Positions 1 through 6,836 of a stretch of DNA of 11,917 nucleotides are shown here, piece after piece. The notes beneath the pieces were generated by a model that saw only the letters and a program-made list of their open reading frames with translations, searched no databases and had not been told where the DNA came from. Source of the DNA: an uncultured Eubacteriales bacterium (GTDB lineage Bacteria > Bacillota > Clostridia > Oscillospirales > Oscillospiraceae); the NCBI GenBank assembly GCA_900554275.1, contig USGS01000053.1, positions 1 to 11,917 of the forward strand, in the 5' to 3' direction. Numbering within the stretch: the stretch's first letter is position 1; each line of letters starts with the position of its first letter. The translations under genes and the position numbers were made by a program.

Positions 1-92
1 TTATCTGATTTGAGGTGGGCCTTGCCCCCTCAAGCTCCCCCGCTGCTCACTCATCGAAACTTGCAGCATAGTTTTTTTGACAGACTGTTTGC
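1..92. other. Non-coding left edge downstream of the DUF2974 gene
   Basis: This stretch lies beyond the stop codon of the minus-strand DUF2974 gene and has no convincing gene. It holds the hairpin at 10-33, a weaker 5-bp inverted pair GCTGC (42-46) and GCAGC (63-67), and a T-run at 72-78, which reads as an A-run in the direction of the hydrolase gene. A classical terminator (stem followed directly by T-run) for that gene is not evident, because the T-run is on the wrong strand. The segment may be the end of a dispersed intergenic repeat, but that is only an impression. Confidence 0.5.
10..33. repeat. Imperfect inverted repeat (10-bp stem with one bulge)
   Basis: TTGAGG at 10-15 pairs with CCTCAA at 28-33, and GGGC at 17-20 pairs with GCCC at 24-27. 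The loop is CTT and T16 is the only unpaired base. The stem is GC-rich and should be stable as RNA from either strand. No T-run follows on either strand, so it is not a canonical Rho-independent terminator. It could stabilise the 3' end of the DUF2974 transcript, be a bidirectional terminator of unusual form, or belong to a repeat continuing left of the window. Confidence 0.6.
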
Positions 93-1289
93 TTATTTCT
101 CAGACTTTTTCAAGCTGGTCAGTGCGTTTTTCACCGTTTCCAACCCCTCGCCGGCGGCCTTTTTCAGCTCGTCCTTTACGTCCACAGCCAGGCGGCGGAA
201 GATCTCGGAGATGATCTTTCTCTTCTCCTCGTCCGCACCGGCGTACTGCTTCAGCAGCGCAGCGCCGCCGGCCAGACCGCCGCTGCGCAGGTCGTCCAGC
301 GTCCGGGCCTTGCCGGACAGGGACAGCACGTCGAACAGCGCGTCGGTGAACTGCTCCCGCTCCTGGGGCGTCATCGAGCCGATCCACTCCCGCAGCACGT
401 CGTCGCTGAGCTTGCCCATCTGTGACCGCTGGCCCAGGTGGACGAACATCCGGCCCAGCACGCTCCAGGACAGGGGCTCATGCTGCATGATGGAGCGGTT
501 GGCACTGTCAATGACGGCATAATCCTCACCGTGCTCCAGCAGCACGCCCACGATGGAGGACTCCGGGATATAGGTGTGGAGCTTATGGGCGATGCGGCGG
601 TACTCCGCCGTCTCCACCATGTCCCGGGCGAAGCCGGGACCGTCGTTGTTGTAGGCGTCCAGCAGGCGGTTCTCCTGCAGGTCCGCAGGGATGTGCAGCG
701 ACGCCCAGGCTGCCAGGTTGCCGCCCTTGCTGTGGCCGCCGATGCGCAGCGGGCGTTCCGGGCAGGTGGCTGCCATCTCTACGGCGTAGGCCGTGGCCCG
801 CTCCTGGGCGGGAACGGCGGAGAGAAAGCTCATGTTGAAGTCCTCCTTCCACCCGGCCAGGGAGGTATCCGTGCCCATGTAGGCCACGAACAGCGTGCCG
901 TCCGGCAGGAGAAAGGAGAGAGCGTCAAACTGCTTGGCCTTCTCCGGGTCGTACTCGTGGGTAAAACCGTACAGCCGCACGTCCTGAAAGCGGGCCGTCC
1001 GGGCTGCCAGCTGCACCAGCGGCAGGTAGCTCAACTCGCTGAGCCCCAGCTGGTCGTCCTGCGCCGTCAGCAGCGGGCAGATGTCCGCCAGCGTGGGCGC
1101 GGCGGCCGGGTCTTTGGTATGCACCGCATCGATGCGGCGGAAGTTGATGTAGGAGATGATGCACAGCACCAGGTTGTCCACCTCGTTGAACGCGTCCCGC
1201 TGGAACGTCAGGTCGCCCCGCCAGCGGAGGTAGTCGAACACTGTGCCGCTGACAGGCGCTGCCAGCTTTTCCGTTGCGTTTTTATCCAT
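93..1289 (-). CDS. DUF2974 (Mbeg1-like) alpha/beta-hydrolase family protein
   Basis: This is a 398-residue protein of the DUF2974/Mbeg1-like family, serine-hydrolase-fold proteins common in Firmicutes whose substrates are mostly unknown. The nucleophile elbow is visible as IGGHSKGGNLAAW, with the likely catalytic Ser187 inside GHSKGG. Other family-like blocks are YMGTDTSLAGWKEDF (about 137-151), NNDGPGF (214-220) and QHEPLSW (269-275); His270 is a candidate third triad residue, which is inference. The C-terminal 30-40 residues are Lys/Glu-rich and probably helical. There is no signal peptide or membrane segment, so it is predicted to be cytoplasmic. The ATG start is preceded by an AGGAGGG ribosome binding site (plus-strand 1294-1300). 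The gene is transcribed divergently from the long plus-strand run, from its own promoter. Function is inferred from fold only; lipase or thioesterase activity is possible but unproven. Confidence 0.88.
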   Translation of the reverse strand: MDKNATEKLAAPVSGTVFDYLRWRGDLTFQRDAFNEVDNLVLCIISYINFRRIDAVHTKDPAAAPTLADICPLLTAQDDQLGLSELSYLPLVQLAARTARFQDVRLYGFTHEYDPEKAKQFDALSFLLPDGTLFVAYMGTDTSLAGWKEDFNMSFLSAVPAQERATAYAVEMAATCPERPLRIGGHSKGGNLAAWASLHIPADLQENRLLDAYNNDGPGFARDMVETAEYRRIAHKLHTYIPESSIVGVLLEHGEDYAVIDSANRSIMQHEPLSWSVLGRMFVHLGQRSQMGKLSDDVLREWIGSMTPQEREQFTDALFDVLSLSGKARTLDDLRSGGLAGGAALLKQYAGADEEKRKIISEIFRRLAVDVKDELKKAAGEGLETVKNALTSLKKSEK

Positions 1290-1316
1290 AGTGCCCTCCT
1301 GAGTTGATCTGTGTCA

Positions 1317-1345
1317 AGTATACTACATTTTTCCTTGTTTCACAA
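1317..1345 (-). promoter_or_regulatory. Sigma-A-type promoter for the DUF2974 gene
   Basis: On the minus strand, TTGTGA (plus-strand 1340-1345) and TATACT (plus-strand 1317-1322) are separated by exactly 17 bp. They lie 28 bp upstream of the ATG and upstream of its AGGAGGG site. Base match to consensus is good at the -10 and moderate at the -35. Confidence 0.65.
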
Positions 1346-1381
1346 CGGGGAAACGCAGCAAAAATGTTTACACTTGCGCCG

Positions 1382-1410
1382 TTGACGATGCTTGACTTAT
1401 ACGGTATAAT
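1382..1410 (+). promoter_or_regulatory. Sigma-A-type promoter for the eleven-gene plus-strand run
   Basis: TTGACG at 1382-1387 and a perfect TATAAT at 1405-1410 have a 17-bp spacer. Transcription should start near 1417, giving a leader of about 25 nt before the methyltransferase ATG. It is back to back with the minus-strand promoter at 1317-1345. The 36 bp between the two -35 elements is the natural place for a shared regulator, but I see no clear palindromic operator there. Confidence 0.78.
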
Positions 1411-1442
1411 AAACTGATTTAGTATGGGGAGGCTATGGTCTT

Positions 1443-2306
1443 ATGTGGATCGCAAAGGATTGGCGCGACTATGAGCTGCTGGACTGCGGCGGCGGAGAGA
1501 AGCTGGAGCGCTGGGACAAACAGATACTGGTGCGCCCTGATCCTCAGGCGATCTGGGAAACGGACAAGAGCGAACGGGCCTGGCGCGGCGCAACGGGCCG
1601 CTATTCCCGCAGCGCCACCGGCGGCGGCCACTGGGATAAGGGCAAGCTGCCGGAGAGCTGGCAGATACACTATAAGGACCTGACGTTCCAGGTGAAGCCC
1701 ATGAACTTCAAGCACACGGGACTGTTTCCGGAGCAGGCGGTGAACTGGGACTTCGCCATGGACAAGATACGGAACGCGGGGCGGCCCATCCGGGTGCTGA
1801 ACCTGTTCGCCTATACCGGCGGCGCGACGGTGGCCTGTGCCAAGGCGGGCGCATCGGTGTGCCATGTGGACGCGGCCAAGGGCATGGTGGCCTGGGCCAA
1901 GGAGAACGCACGGCTCAGCGGCCTGGCGGAAGCGCCGGTGCGGTGGATCGTGGACGACTGCGCCAAGTTCGTGGAGCGGGAGATACGCCGGGGCAAAACG
2001 TATGACGCCATCATCATGGACCCGCCCAGCTATGGCCGCGGGCCGTCCGGCGAGGTGTGGAAGCTGGAGGAGAGTCTATTCCCCTTCGTGCAGCTGTGCG
2101 CTCGGGTGCTGTCGGACAAGCCGCTGTTCGTGATACTGAACAGCTACACCACCGGCCTTGCCCCATCGGTGCTGGGATATATCCTGCAAATGCTGGTAGG
2201 GCGCAGATTCGGCGGCCACGTGACGTGGGACGAGCTGGGGCTGCCCTGCACCGCCAGCGGTATGGCGCTGCCCTGCGGCGCGACGGGCCGCTGGTGCAGC
2301 GAATAA
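1443..2306 (+). CDS. Class I SAM-dependent methyltransferase, RlmI/COG1092-like, no PUA domain
   Basis: This 287-residue protein has the catalytic core of the RlmI/RlmK-like rRNA methyltransferase family (Methyltrans_SAM). HTGLFPEQ at 91-98 corresponds to the TGxFxDQ block. RVLNLFAYTGGATVA (117-131) is the SAM-binding motif I, and Asp143 is the acidic residue expected to hold the SAM ribose. DD at 171-172 and IIMDPPSYG (190-198) give the DPP motif IV. E. coli RlmI (about 396 residues) has an N-terminal PUA domain, which is missing here; the first 85 residues are short and unlike PUA. The start is the first in-frame ATG after GGGGAGG (1426-1432). The gene opens the plus-strand run, 24 nt before ecfA1. 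A 23S rRNA base or another RNA is the likely substrate, but the exact target cannot be read from sequence, and protein methylation is not excluded. Confidence 0.85.
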   Translation: MWIAKDWRDYELLDCGGGEKLERWDKQILVRPDPQAIWETDKSERAWRGATGRYSRSATGGGHWDKGKLPESWQIHYKDLTFQVKPMNFKHTGLFPEQAVNWDFAMDKIRNAGRPIRVLNLFAYTGGATVACAKAGASVCHVDAAKGMVAWAKENARLSGLAEAPVRWIVDDCAKFVEREIRRGKTYDAIIMDPPSYGRGPSGEVWKLEESLFPFVQLCARVLSDKPLFVILNSYTTGLAPSVLGYILQMLVGRRFGGHVTWDELGLPCTASGMALPCGATGRWCSE

Positions 2307-2330
2307 ACAAAACGAGAGGTACAACGCCTT

Positions 2331-3191
2331 ATGGCAGTGATGATAGAGACAAAGGACCTGACCTACACCTATCCCGCGCCGGAGGGGGAGGAGAACCCGC
2401 CTGCGCTCCGGGGCGTGTCGGTGCAGATCGAGAAGGGCAGCTTCACGGTGGTGCTGGGCCACAACGGCAGCGGTAAATCCACCTTTGCCAAGCACCTGAA
2501 CGCGGTGCTGCTGCCCTGCGGCGGCGCGGTGTATGTGGAGGGCATGGACACCCGGGACGAGAGTCTGCTGCTGGAGATCCGGCGGCGCACCGGCATGGTG
2601 TTCCAGAACCCGGACAACCAGATCGTCGCCAACGTGGTGGAGGAGGACGTGGCCTTCGGCCCGGAGAATTTAGGCGTGCCTACGGCGGAGATACGCCGCC
2701 GGGTGGATGACGCGCTGGCCGCCGTGGGTATGGAGCAGTTCGCCCGCCACGCGCCCCATCTGCTGTCCGGAGGACAGAAGCAGCGCATCGCCATCGCCGG
2801 GGTCATCGCCATGCAGCCGGAGTGCATCGTGCTGGACGAGGCCACGGCCATGCTGGACCCGGCGGGCCGGCAGGAGGTCATTGACACCGTGCTGCGGCTG
2901 AACCGGGAGAGGGGCATCACCGTGGTGCTCATCACCCACCACATGGCCGAGGCTGTGCAGGCCCACCGCGTCATCGTCATGAACGACGGCCTGGTGGCTA
3001 TGGACGGCACGCCGGAGCAGGTGTTCGTCCAGGTGGACAAGCTCCACGAGCTGGGCCTGGCTGCACCGGACACGGTGGAGCTGCTCTACGGCCTGCGCCG
3101 GGGCGGCATGGACGTGCCGCTGACGGGCCTGACGGTGGAGGACTGCGCCGATACCATTTGCCGCGTCTTTTCCGCGGCGGAAGGGAAGTAA
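2331..3191 (+). CDS. ecfA1: ECF transporter ATP-binding subunit EcfA1
   Basis: This is one of the two cytoplasmic ATPases that drive an energy-coupling factor importer for vitamins or metal ions. All ABC motifs are present: Walker A GHNGSGKS (43-50), Q-loop Gln92 in MVFQNPDNQ, signature LSGGQ (145-149), Walker B CIVLDE (165-170, catalytic Glu170) and switch His203 in ITHH. The Q-loop FQNPDNQIVANVVEEDVAFG is typical of EcfA1. The D-loop region reads DEATAMLD, also EcfA1-like, where EcfA2 has DEPTAGLD. At 286 residues it has the family's usual length. The ATG follows a modest AGAGG site about 11 nt upstream; an ATG three codons later would be too far from it. ecfA2 begins 2 nt after the stop, so translational coupling is likely. 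The ecfA1-ecfA2-ecfT-truA order matches Bacillus subtilis. Confidence 0.95.
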   Translation: MAVMIETKDLTYTYPAPEGEENPPALRGVSVQIEKGSFTVVLGHNGSGKSTFAKHLNAVLLPCGGAVYVEGMDTRDESLLLEIRRRTGMVFQNPDNQIVANVVEEDVAFGPENLGVPTAEIRRRVDDALAAVGMEQFARHAPHLLSGGQKQRIAIAGVIAMQPECIVLDEATAMLDPAGRQEVIDTVLRLNRERGITVVLITHHMAEAVQAHRVIVMNDGLVAMDGTPEQVFVQVDKLHELGLAAPDTVELLYGLRRGGMDVPLTGLTVEDCADTICRVFSAAEGK

Positions 3192-3196
3192 CATTG
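3181..3196 (+). promoter_or_regulatory. Ribosome binding site and TTG start deciding the ecfA2 N-terminus
   Basis: AAGGGA (3181-3186), inside the last codons of ecfA1, sits 7 nt before TTG at 3194-3196. That start gives an N-terminus of EPILQIENL, which leads directly into the ABC beta-strand as in other EcfA2 proteins. A second in-frame TTG at 3158 would add twelve poorly conserved residues; the nearest GGAGG to it (3137-3141) is 16 nt away, too far. No ATG is available nearby. Confidence 0.65.
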
Positions 3197-4060
3197 GAAC
3201 CGATACTGCAAATAGAGAACCTGATCCACACCTATTCCGCGGGCACGCCTTTCCAGCGCAGCGCGGTGGAGAATATGAGTCTGCACGTGGGCACAGGGGA
3301 GTTTTTAGGCATCATCGGACATACCGGCAGCGGTAAGTCCACGCTGATACAGCATCTCAACGGGCTGCTGAAGCCCACCTCCGGCCGCATCCTGCTGGAA
3401 GGCAAGGACATCTGGGCCGATCCCAAGAGCATCCGCTCCGTCCGCTTTCGGGTGGGGCTGGTGTTCCAGTACCCGGAGTACCAGCTCTTCGAGGAGACGG
3501 TCTACAAGGACATCGCCTTCGGCCCAAAGAATATGGGCCTGTCCGCCGAGGACATCGACCGCCGCGTCCGTGACGCCGCCGCCTTTGTGGGACTGAAGGA
3601 GGACCTGCTGGACAAGTCCCCCTTTGAGCTATCCGGCGGGCAGAAGCGCCGGGTGGCTATCGCCGGCGTTATCGCCATGGAACCCCAGGTGCTGGTACTG
3701 GATGAGCCTACGGCGGGGCTTGACCCCCGCGGCCGGGAGGCCATTCTGGCACAGATCCAGACCTACCACCGGGCCAAGGGCGCGGCAGTGGTGCTGGTGA
3801 GCCACAGCATGGAGGAGATCGCCCGGAACGTGGACCGCATCGTGGTCCTGTCCGGCGGCAAGGTCTATATGGAGGGCACACCCGCCCAGGTGTTCGCCCG
3901 CTCCGCCGAGCTGGAGCAGGTGGGATTGGATGTGCCCCAGGTCACCAAGGTAGCCGCCGCCCTGCACCGGCGGGGACTGCCCATCGACCCGGCGGTCTAT
4001 ACCGTGGAAGCGCTGGAGCGGCAGCTCCTGGCGCTGAAAGGGGGCGAGGGCGTATGCTGA
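3194..4060 (+). CDS. ecfA2: ECF transporter ATP-binding subunit EcfA2
   Basis: This is the second ATPase of the ECF energising module, expected to form an asymmetric heterodimer with EcfA1 under EcfT. Numbered from the TTG start (288 residues): Walker A GHTGSGKS (42-49), Q-loop Gln92 in LVFQYPEYQLFEE, signature LSGGQ (146-150), Walker B VLVLDE (166-171, catalytic Glu171) followed by PTAGLD, and switch His204 in LVSHSMEE. The Q-loop FQYPEYQLFEETVYKDIAFG and the early HTYSAGTPF block are hallmarks of EcfA2. Both plausible starts are TTG; the one at 3194 is preferred because of its ribosome binding site and the family N-terminus. The 3' end overlaps ecfT by 7 nt, so the ATPase and membrane subunits are probably coupled in translation. 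Confidence 0.94.
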   Translation: MEPILQIENLIHTYSAGTPFQRSAVENMSLHVGTGEFLGIIGHTGSGKSTLIQHLNGLLKPTSGRILLEGKDIWADPKSIRSVRFRVGLVFQYPEYQLFEETVYKDIAFGPKNMGLSAEDIDRRVRDAAAFVGLKEDLLDKSPFELSGGQKRRVAIAGVIAMEPQVLVLDEPTAGLDPRGREAILAQIQTYHRAKGAAVVLVSHSMEEIARNVDRIVVLSGGKVYMEGTPAQVFARSAELEQVGLDVPQVTKVAAALHRRGLPIDPAVYTVEALERQLLALKGGEGVC

Positions 4061-4860
4061 AGGACATCACCCTGGGCCAGTTTTTTCCGGCGGACACGGT
4101 GGTACACCGTCTTGACCCCCGGACAAAGCTGCTGGCCGTCATCCTGTATATCGTGGCGCTGTTCAACGCCAGGGGCGTGGTGACCTACGCCATTATGGCC
4201 GCCGTGCTGGCCGCCTGCGTGCTGCTGTCCCGCGTGCCGTTCAAGTCCCTGACCCGGGGCTTGAAGCCCGTCTATATCATCGTGGCCTTCACGGCCATCA
4301 TGAATATGTTCTTCACCGCCGGCACGCCGGTGGCGGACGTGTGGCTGCTGCGCCACATCACCTTTGAGGGCATCGTCTCCGCCGTGCAGATGATCCTGCG
4401 GATCGTGCTGCTCATCATGGGGACGTTCCTCATGACCTACACCACCAGCCCCATTGCAATGACGGACGGGCTGGAGAGTCTGCTGTCCCCGCTGAAGAAG
4501 CTGCGCCTGCCCATCCACGAGTTGGCCATGATGATGTCCATCGCCCTGCGGTTCATCCCCACCCTTATCGAGGAGACAGACAAGATCATGTCCGCCCAAA
4601 AGGCCCGGGGCGCGGACTTCGAGACGGGCAATATCTTCCAGCGGGCCAAGGCGCTGGTTCCCATTTTGGTGCCGCTGTTCGTCAGTGCGTTCCGCCGGGC
4701 CGACGAGCTGGCCACCGCCATGGAGTGCCGCTGCTATCACGGCGGCGAGGGACGCACCGCCCTGCGGGTGCTGCATATGCGCAGTGCCGACTGGGTGGCG
4801 CTGCTGCTGTTCGCGGCGCTGGCGGCGGGCATCATCGTTCTGGCAAAGTTCGGGTTCTGA
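4054..4860 (+). CDS. ecfT: ECF transporter transmembrane subunit EcfT
   Basis: This 268-residue integral membrane protein links the EcfA1/EcfA2 pair to interchangeable substrate-binding S components. Hydrophobic segments lie at about 25-39, 43-58, 72-88, 107-129 and 245-264. The long hydrophilic part between carries the coupling helices: ARG at 184-186 (QKARGADFETG) and the second conserved block AMECRCY at 222-228, the sites that dock on the ATPases. Many EcfT proteins read AMEARCY there; here Cys225 replaces the Ala, a conservative change. The start codon lies inside the last codons of ecfA2 (overlap 7 nt). No S-component gene is adjacent, so this is a group II (shared) ECF module, and its vitamins cannot be deduced from this window. 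truA follows after 22 nt. Confidence 0.94.
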   Translation: MLKDITLGQFFPADTVVHRLDPRTKLLAVILYIVALFNARGVVTYAIMAAVLAACVLLSRVPFKSLTRGLKPVYIIVAFTAIMNMFFTAGTPVADVWLLRHITFEGIVSAVQMILRIVLLIMGTFLMTYTTSPIAMTDGLESLLSPLKKLRLPIHELAMMMSIALRFIPTLIEETDKIMSAQKARGADFETGNIFQRAKALVPILVPLFVSAFRRADELATAMECRCYHGGEGRTALRVLHMRSADWVALLLFAALAAGIIVLAKFGF

Positions 4861-4867
4861 CCCGCGG

Positions 4868-4885
4868 AGAGGAGGCGGCATCGTG
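4868..4885 (+). promoter_or_regulatory. Ribosome binding site and GTG start deciding the truA N-terminus
   Basis: AGAGGAGG (4868-4875) is a near-perfect ribosome binding site placed 7 nt before GTG at 4883-4885. This start yields RNIALILMYNGTAYHGWQ, the normal beginning of TruA. The open frame continues upstream inside ecfT to 4685, but that extension has no family resemblance and no ribosome binding site. Confidence 0.85.
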
Positions 4886-5638
4886 CGGAACATCGCACTG
4901 ATCCTGATGTATAACGGCACGGCCTATCACGGCTGGCAGGTGCAGAAAACGGAAGTTTCCGTGGCCCAGACGCTGGAGCGGGGACTGGGCATGGTCTGCG
5001 GCCACCCGGTGAAGGTCACGGGCTGCGGCCGCACCGATGCCGGCGTCCACGCTGAGCACTATGTGGCCAACTTCCGCACCGACTCCCGCATTCCCGTAGA
5101 TCGGCTGCCCTTCGCGGTGAACACCCATATCCCGGAGGACATCGTGGTGAAGGCCGCCTATGAGGTGGCGGAGGATTTCAACGCCATCGGCTCGTGTATC
5201 AAAAAGGAGTACACCTACCGCATCTACAACTCCCGCATCAAGAACCCGTTCTATGTGAACCGGGCGTATTTCTACCCCAAGAAGCTGGACGAGGCGGTGA
5301 TGGACCGGGCAGCCCGGGCCTTCGAGGGGACGCACGACTTTGCCGCCGTCCGCAGTGTGGGTACGAATGTGCGGAGCACCGTGCGCACCATCTATTACTG
5401 CCGCGTCACCCGCAGCGGTGAGCTGCTGGAATTGAAGGTATGCGCCGACGGTTTTTTGTATAATATGGTACGTGCCATCACCGGCACGGTGCTGTACGCC
5501 GCCGAGGGCAAGCTGACGCCGGAGGACATCCCCCGTATTCTGGACGCGGGCAACCGCACCCTGGCCGGGCCGACCGCTCCTCCCGGCGGATTGTATCTCA
5601 CCCGTGTATGGTATGAGGATGAACGACTGAATGGATGA
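4883..5638 (+). CDS. truA: tRNA pseudouridine(38-40) synthase TruA
   Basis: TruA converts uridines 38, 39 and 40 in the anticodon arm of many tRNAs to pseudouridine; it acts as a cytoplasmic homodimer. The protein has 251 residues, the normal bacterial length. GCGRTDAGVHA (47-57) contains the catalytic Asp52. The conserved Tyr112 lies in KKEYTYRIYN, and FEGTHDFAA (148-156) and GFLYNMVRAITG (190-201) are further family blocks. The GTG start is well supported by its ribosome binding site. In B. subtilis truA also follows ecfT, but there it is followed by rplM and rpsI; here it overlaps the next gene by 8 nt and that gene is a membrane-anchored protein. The overlap suggests translational coupling with the downstream gene. 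Confidence 0.96.
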   Translation: MRNIALILMYNGTAYHGWQVQKTEVSVAQTLERGLGMVCGHPVKVTGCGRTDAGVHAEHYVANFRTDSRIPVDRLPFAVNTHIPEDIVVKAAYEVAEDFNAIGSCIKKEYTYRIYNSRIKNPFYVNRAYFYPKKLDEAVMDRAARAFEGTHDFAAVRSVGTNVRSTVRTIYYCRVTRSGELLELKVCADGFLYNMVRAITGTVLYAAEGKLTPEDIPRILDAGNRTLAGPTAPPGGLYLTRVWYEDERLNG

Positions 5639-6815
5639 TTTGGATTTTACCCGGGGCGATGCCCAGGAGGAACAGCCCCGCCGGGTGGCGAAAAGGAGCC
5701 GCAAGCCGTTTCTGATCTTAGCGGTGGTGGCGCTGCTGGCGGTGGGCGCTGTGACGGCGGCGGTGCTGCTGGACCGCAGCAGCTTCGACGGACTGCGCCG
5801 CAGCATCATCTACGCCAAGGCGGAGAAGGATGAAAACGGCTGCGCCCAGCTGTACCGCTATACCAGCGACCAGTCGGGCCGCTTTGCCTCCCTGGATGGC
5901 AGTCTGGCCATCGTGTCCATGCACCAGGTGACGGTGCTGGACGAAAAGAACAAGAGCATCTACGACGAGACAGTGAAGTTCCAGTCTCCGGCTCTGTATA
6001 CCTGCGGCAGCCGTGCCGTGGCCTATGATGTGGGCGGTACGACGCTGTATGTCCTGTCGGGCAAGGGGCTGGTCTATCGGCTTGACTGTGCCGGGGAGAT
6101 CCTGTCCGCCTCCCTGAATGAGAAGGGCTGGCTTACCGTGGTCTGCGGCGAGAGCGGCTGCAAGGCTGCCGTCCGGGTCTATGACCAGGCGGGGCAGCCG
6201 GTGTTCGCCTTCCTGTCCTCTGACCGGTTCGTCATGACCGCCGCACTGTCCGCCGACAGCAAGACGCTGGCCGCGGTGACGATGGGGCAGGAGAACGGCG
6301 TGTTCGCCAGCTATGTGGTGTTCTATCGCGTCAACAGTGATAAGGAGGCCGCGCGCTGCACCCTGCGGGGCAGCGTGGTCTACGATCTGACCGCTGCCGG
6401 CAGAGGCTTCTGCGCCGTTACGGAGGAGCAGCTGTGCTTCCTCGACACCAGCGGCGACATGACGGCGGCCTATGATTATGGCGGTGATTACCTGCGCCGC
6501 GTCAGCGTCAGCACCGACGGCTATGCCGCGCTGCTGCTGGGTCATTACCGCACCGGTACGCAGAACCGGCTGGTGACGGTGGGGGTGGACGGCCAGCAGC
6601 TGGCGTCCCAGGAGCTGGACGCGGAGGTGACCAGCCTGTCCGCCGCAGGGCGGTACGTGGCCCTGCTGACCACGGACCATGTGTCCATCTACGATAAGCA
6701 GCTCCTGCCCGTGGCCTCCCTGGACGAGGTGAGCCAGGCCCGGGAGGTGCTGATGCGCAGCGACGGCTCGGCGGTGCTGGCCGGCAGCACGGCCGCCAGC
6801 CTGTATCTGCCGTAA
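5631..6815 (+). CDS. Membrane-anchored extracytoplasmic protein, probable DUF5711 family
   Basis: This 394-residue protein has a charged, cytoplasmic N-terminus (1-25, with a KRSRK cluster), one transmembrane helix (about 26-47) and a large remainder expected outside the membrane. That part consists of repeated short beta-strand blocks, for example RFASLDGSLAIV, YDVGGTTLYVLSGKGLVYRLD, FAFLSSDRFVMTAALSADS and YVALLTTDHVSIYDK, consistent with a beta-propeller-like fold as in DUF5711 proteins. I see no enzyme motif; the cysteines are scattered, with no clear metal or haem site. The ATG overlaps the truA stop; a GAGGAT at 5615-5620 is the nearest ribosome binding site. A CvpA-family gene follows 21 nt later. 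The family assignment rests on architecture and neighbours, not on a search; the function is unknown, with a sensory or scaffold role at the membrane only a possibility. Confidence 0.85.
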   Translation: MDDLDFTRGDAQEEQPRRVAKRSRKPFLILAVVALLAVGAVTAAVLLDRSSFDGLRRSIIYAKAEKDENGCAQLYRYTSDQSGRFASLDGSLAIVSMHQVTVLDEKNKSIYDETVKFQSPALYTCGSRAVAYDVGGTTLYVLSGKGLVYRLDCAGEILSASLNEKGWLTVVCGESGCKAAVRVYDQAGQPVFAFLSSDRFVMTAALSADSKTLAAVTMGQENGVFASYVVFYRVNSDKEAARCTLRGSVVYDLTAAGRGFCAVTEEQLCFLDTSGDMTAAYDYGGDYLRRVSVSTDGYAALLLGHYRTGTQNRLVTVGVDGQQLASQELDAEVTSLSAAGRYVALLTTDHVSIYDKQLLPVASLDEVSQAREVLMRSDGSAVLAGSTAASLYLP

Positions 6816-6836
6816 CTGCCCACAGGAGGGGTCATT

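Noticed and set aside
438..1307. 289-codon plus-strand open frame opposite the DUF2974 gene
   Set aside because: The minus-strand gene has the GHSKGG elbow, a ribosome binding site and a promoter; the plus-strand frame shows only biased composition.
4685..4882. Upstream extension of the truA frame inside ecfT
   Set aside because: Residues encoded are Arg/Trp/Ser-rich and unlike TruA, while GTG at 4883 has a near-perfect ribosome binding site and gives the family N-terminus.
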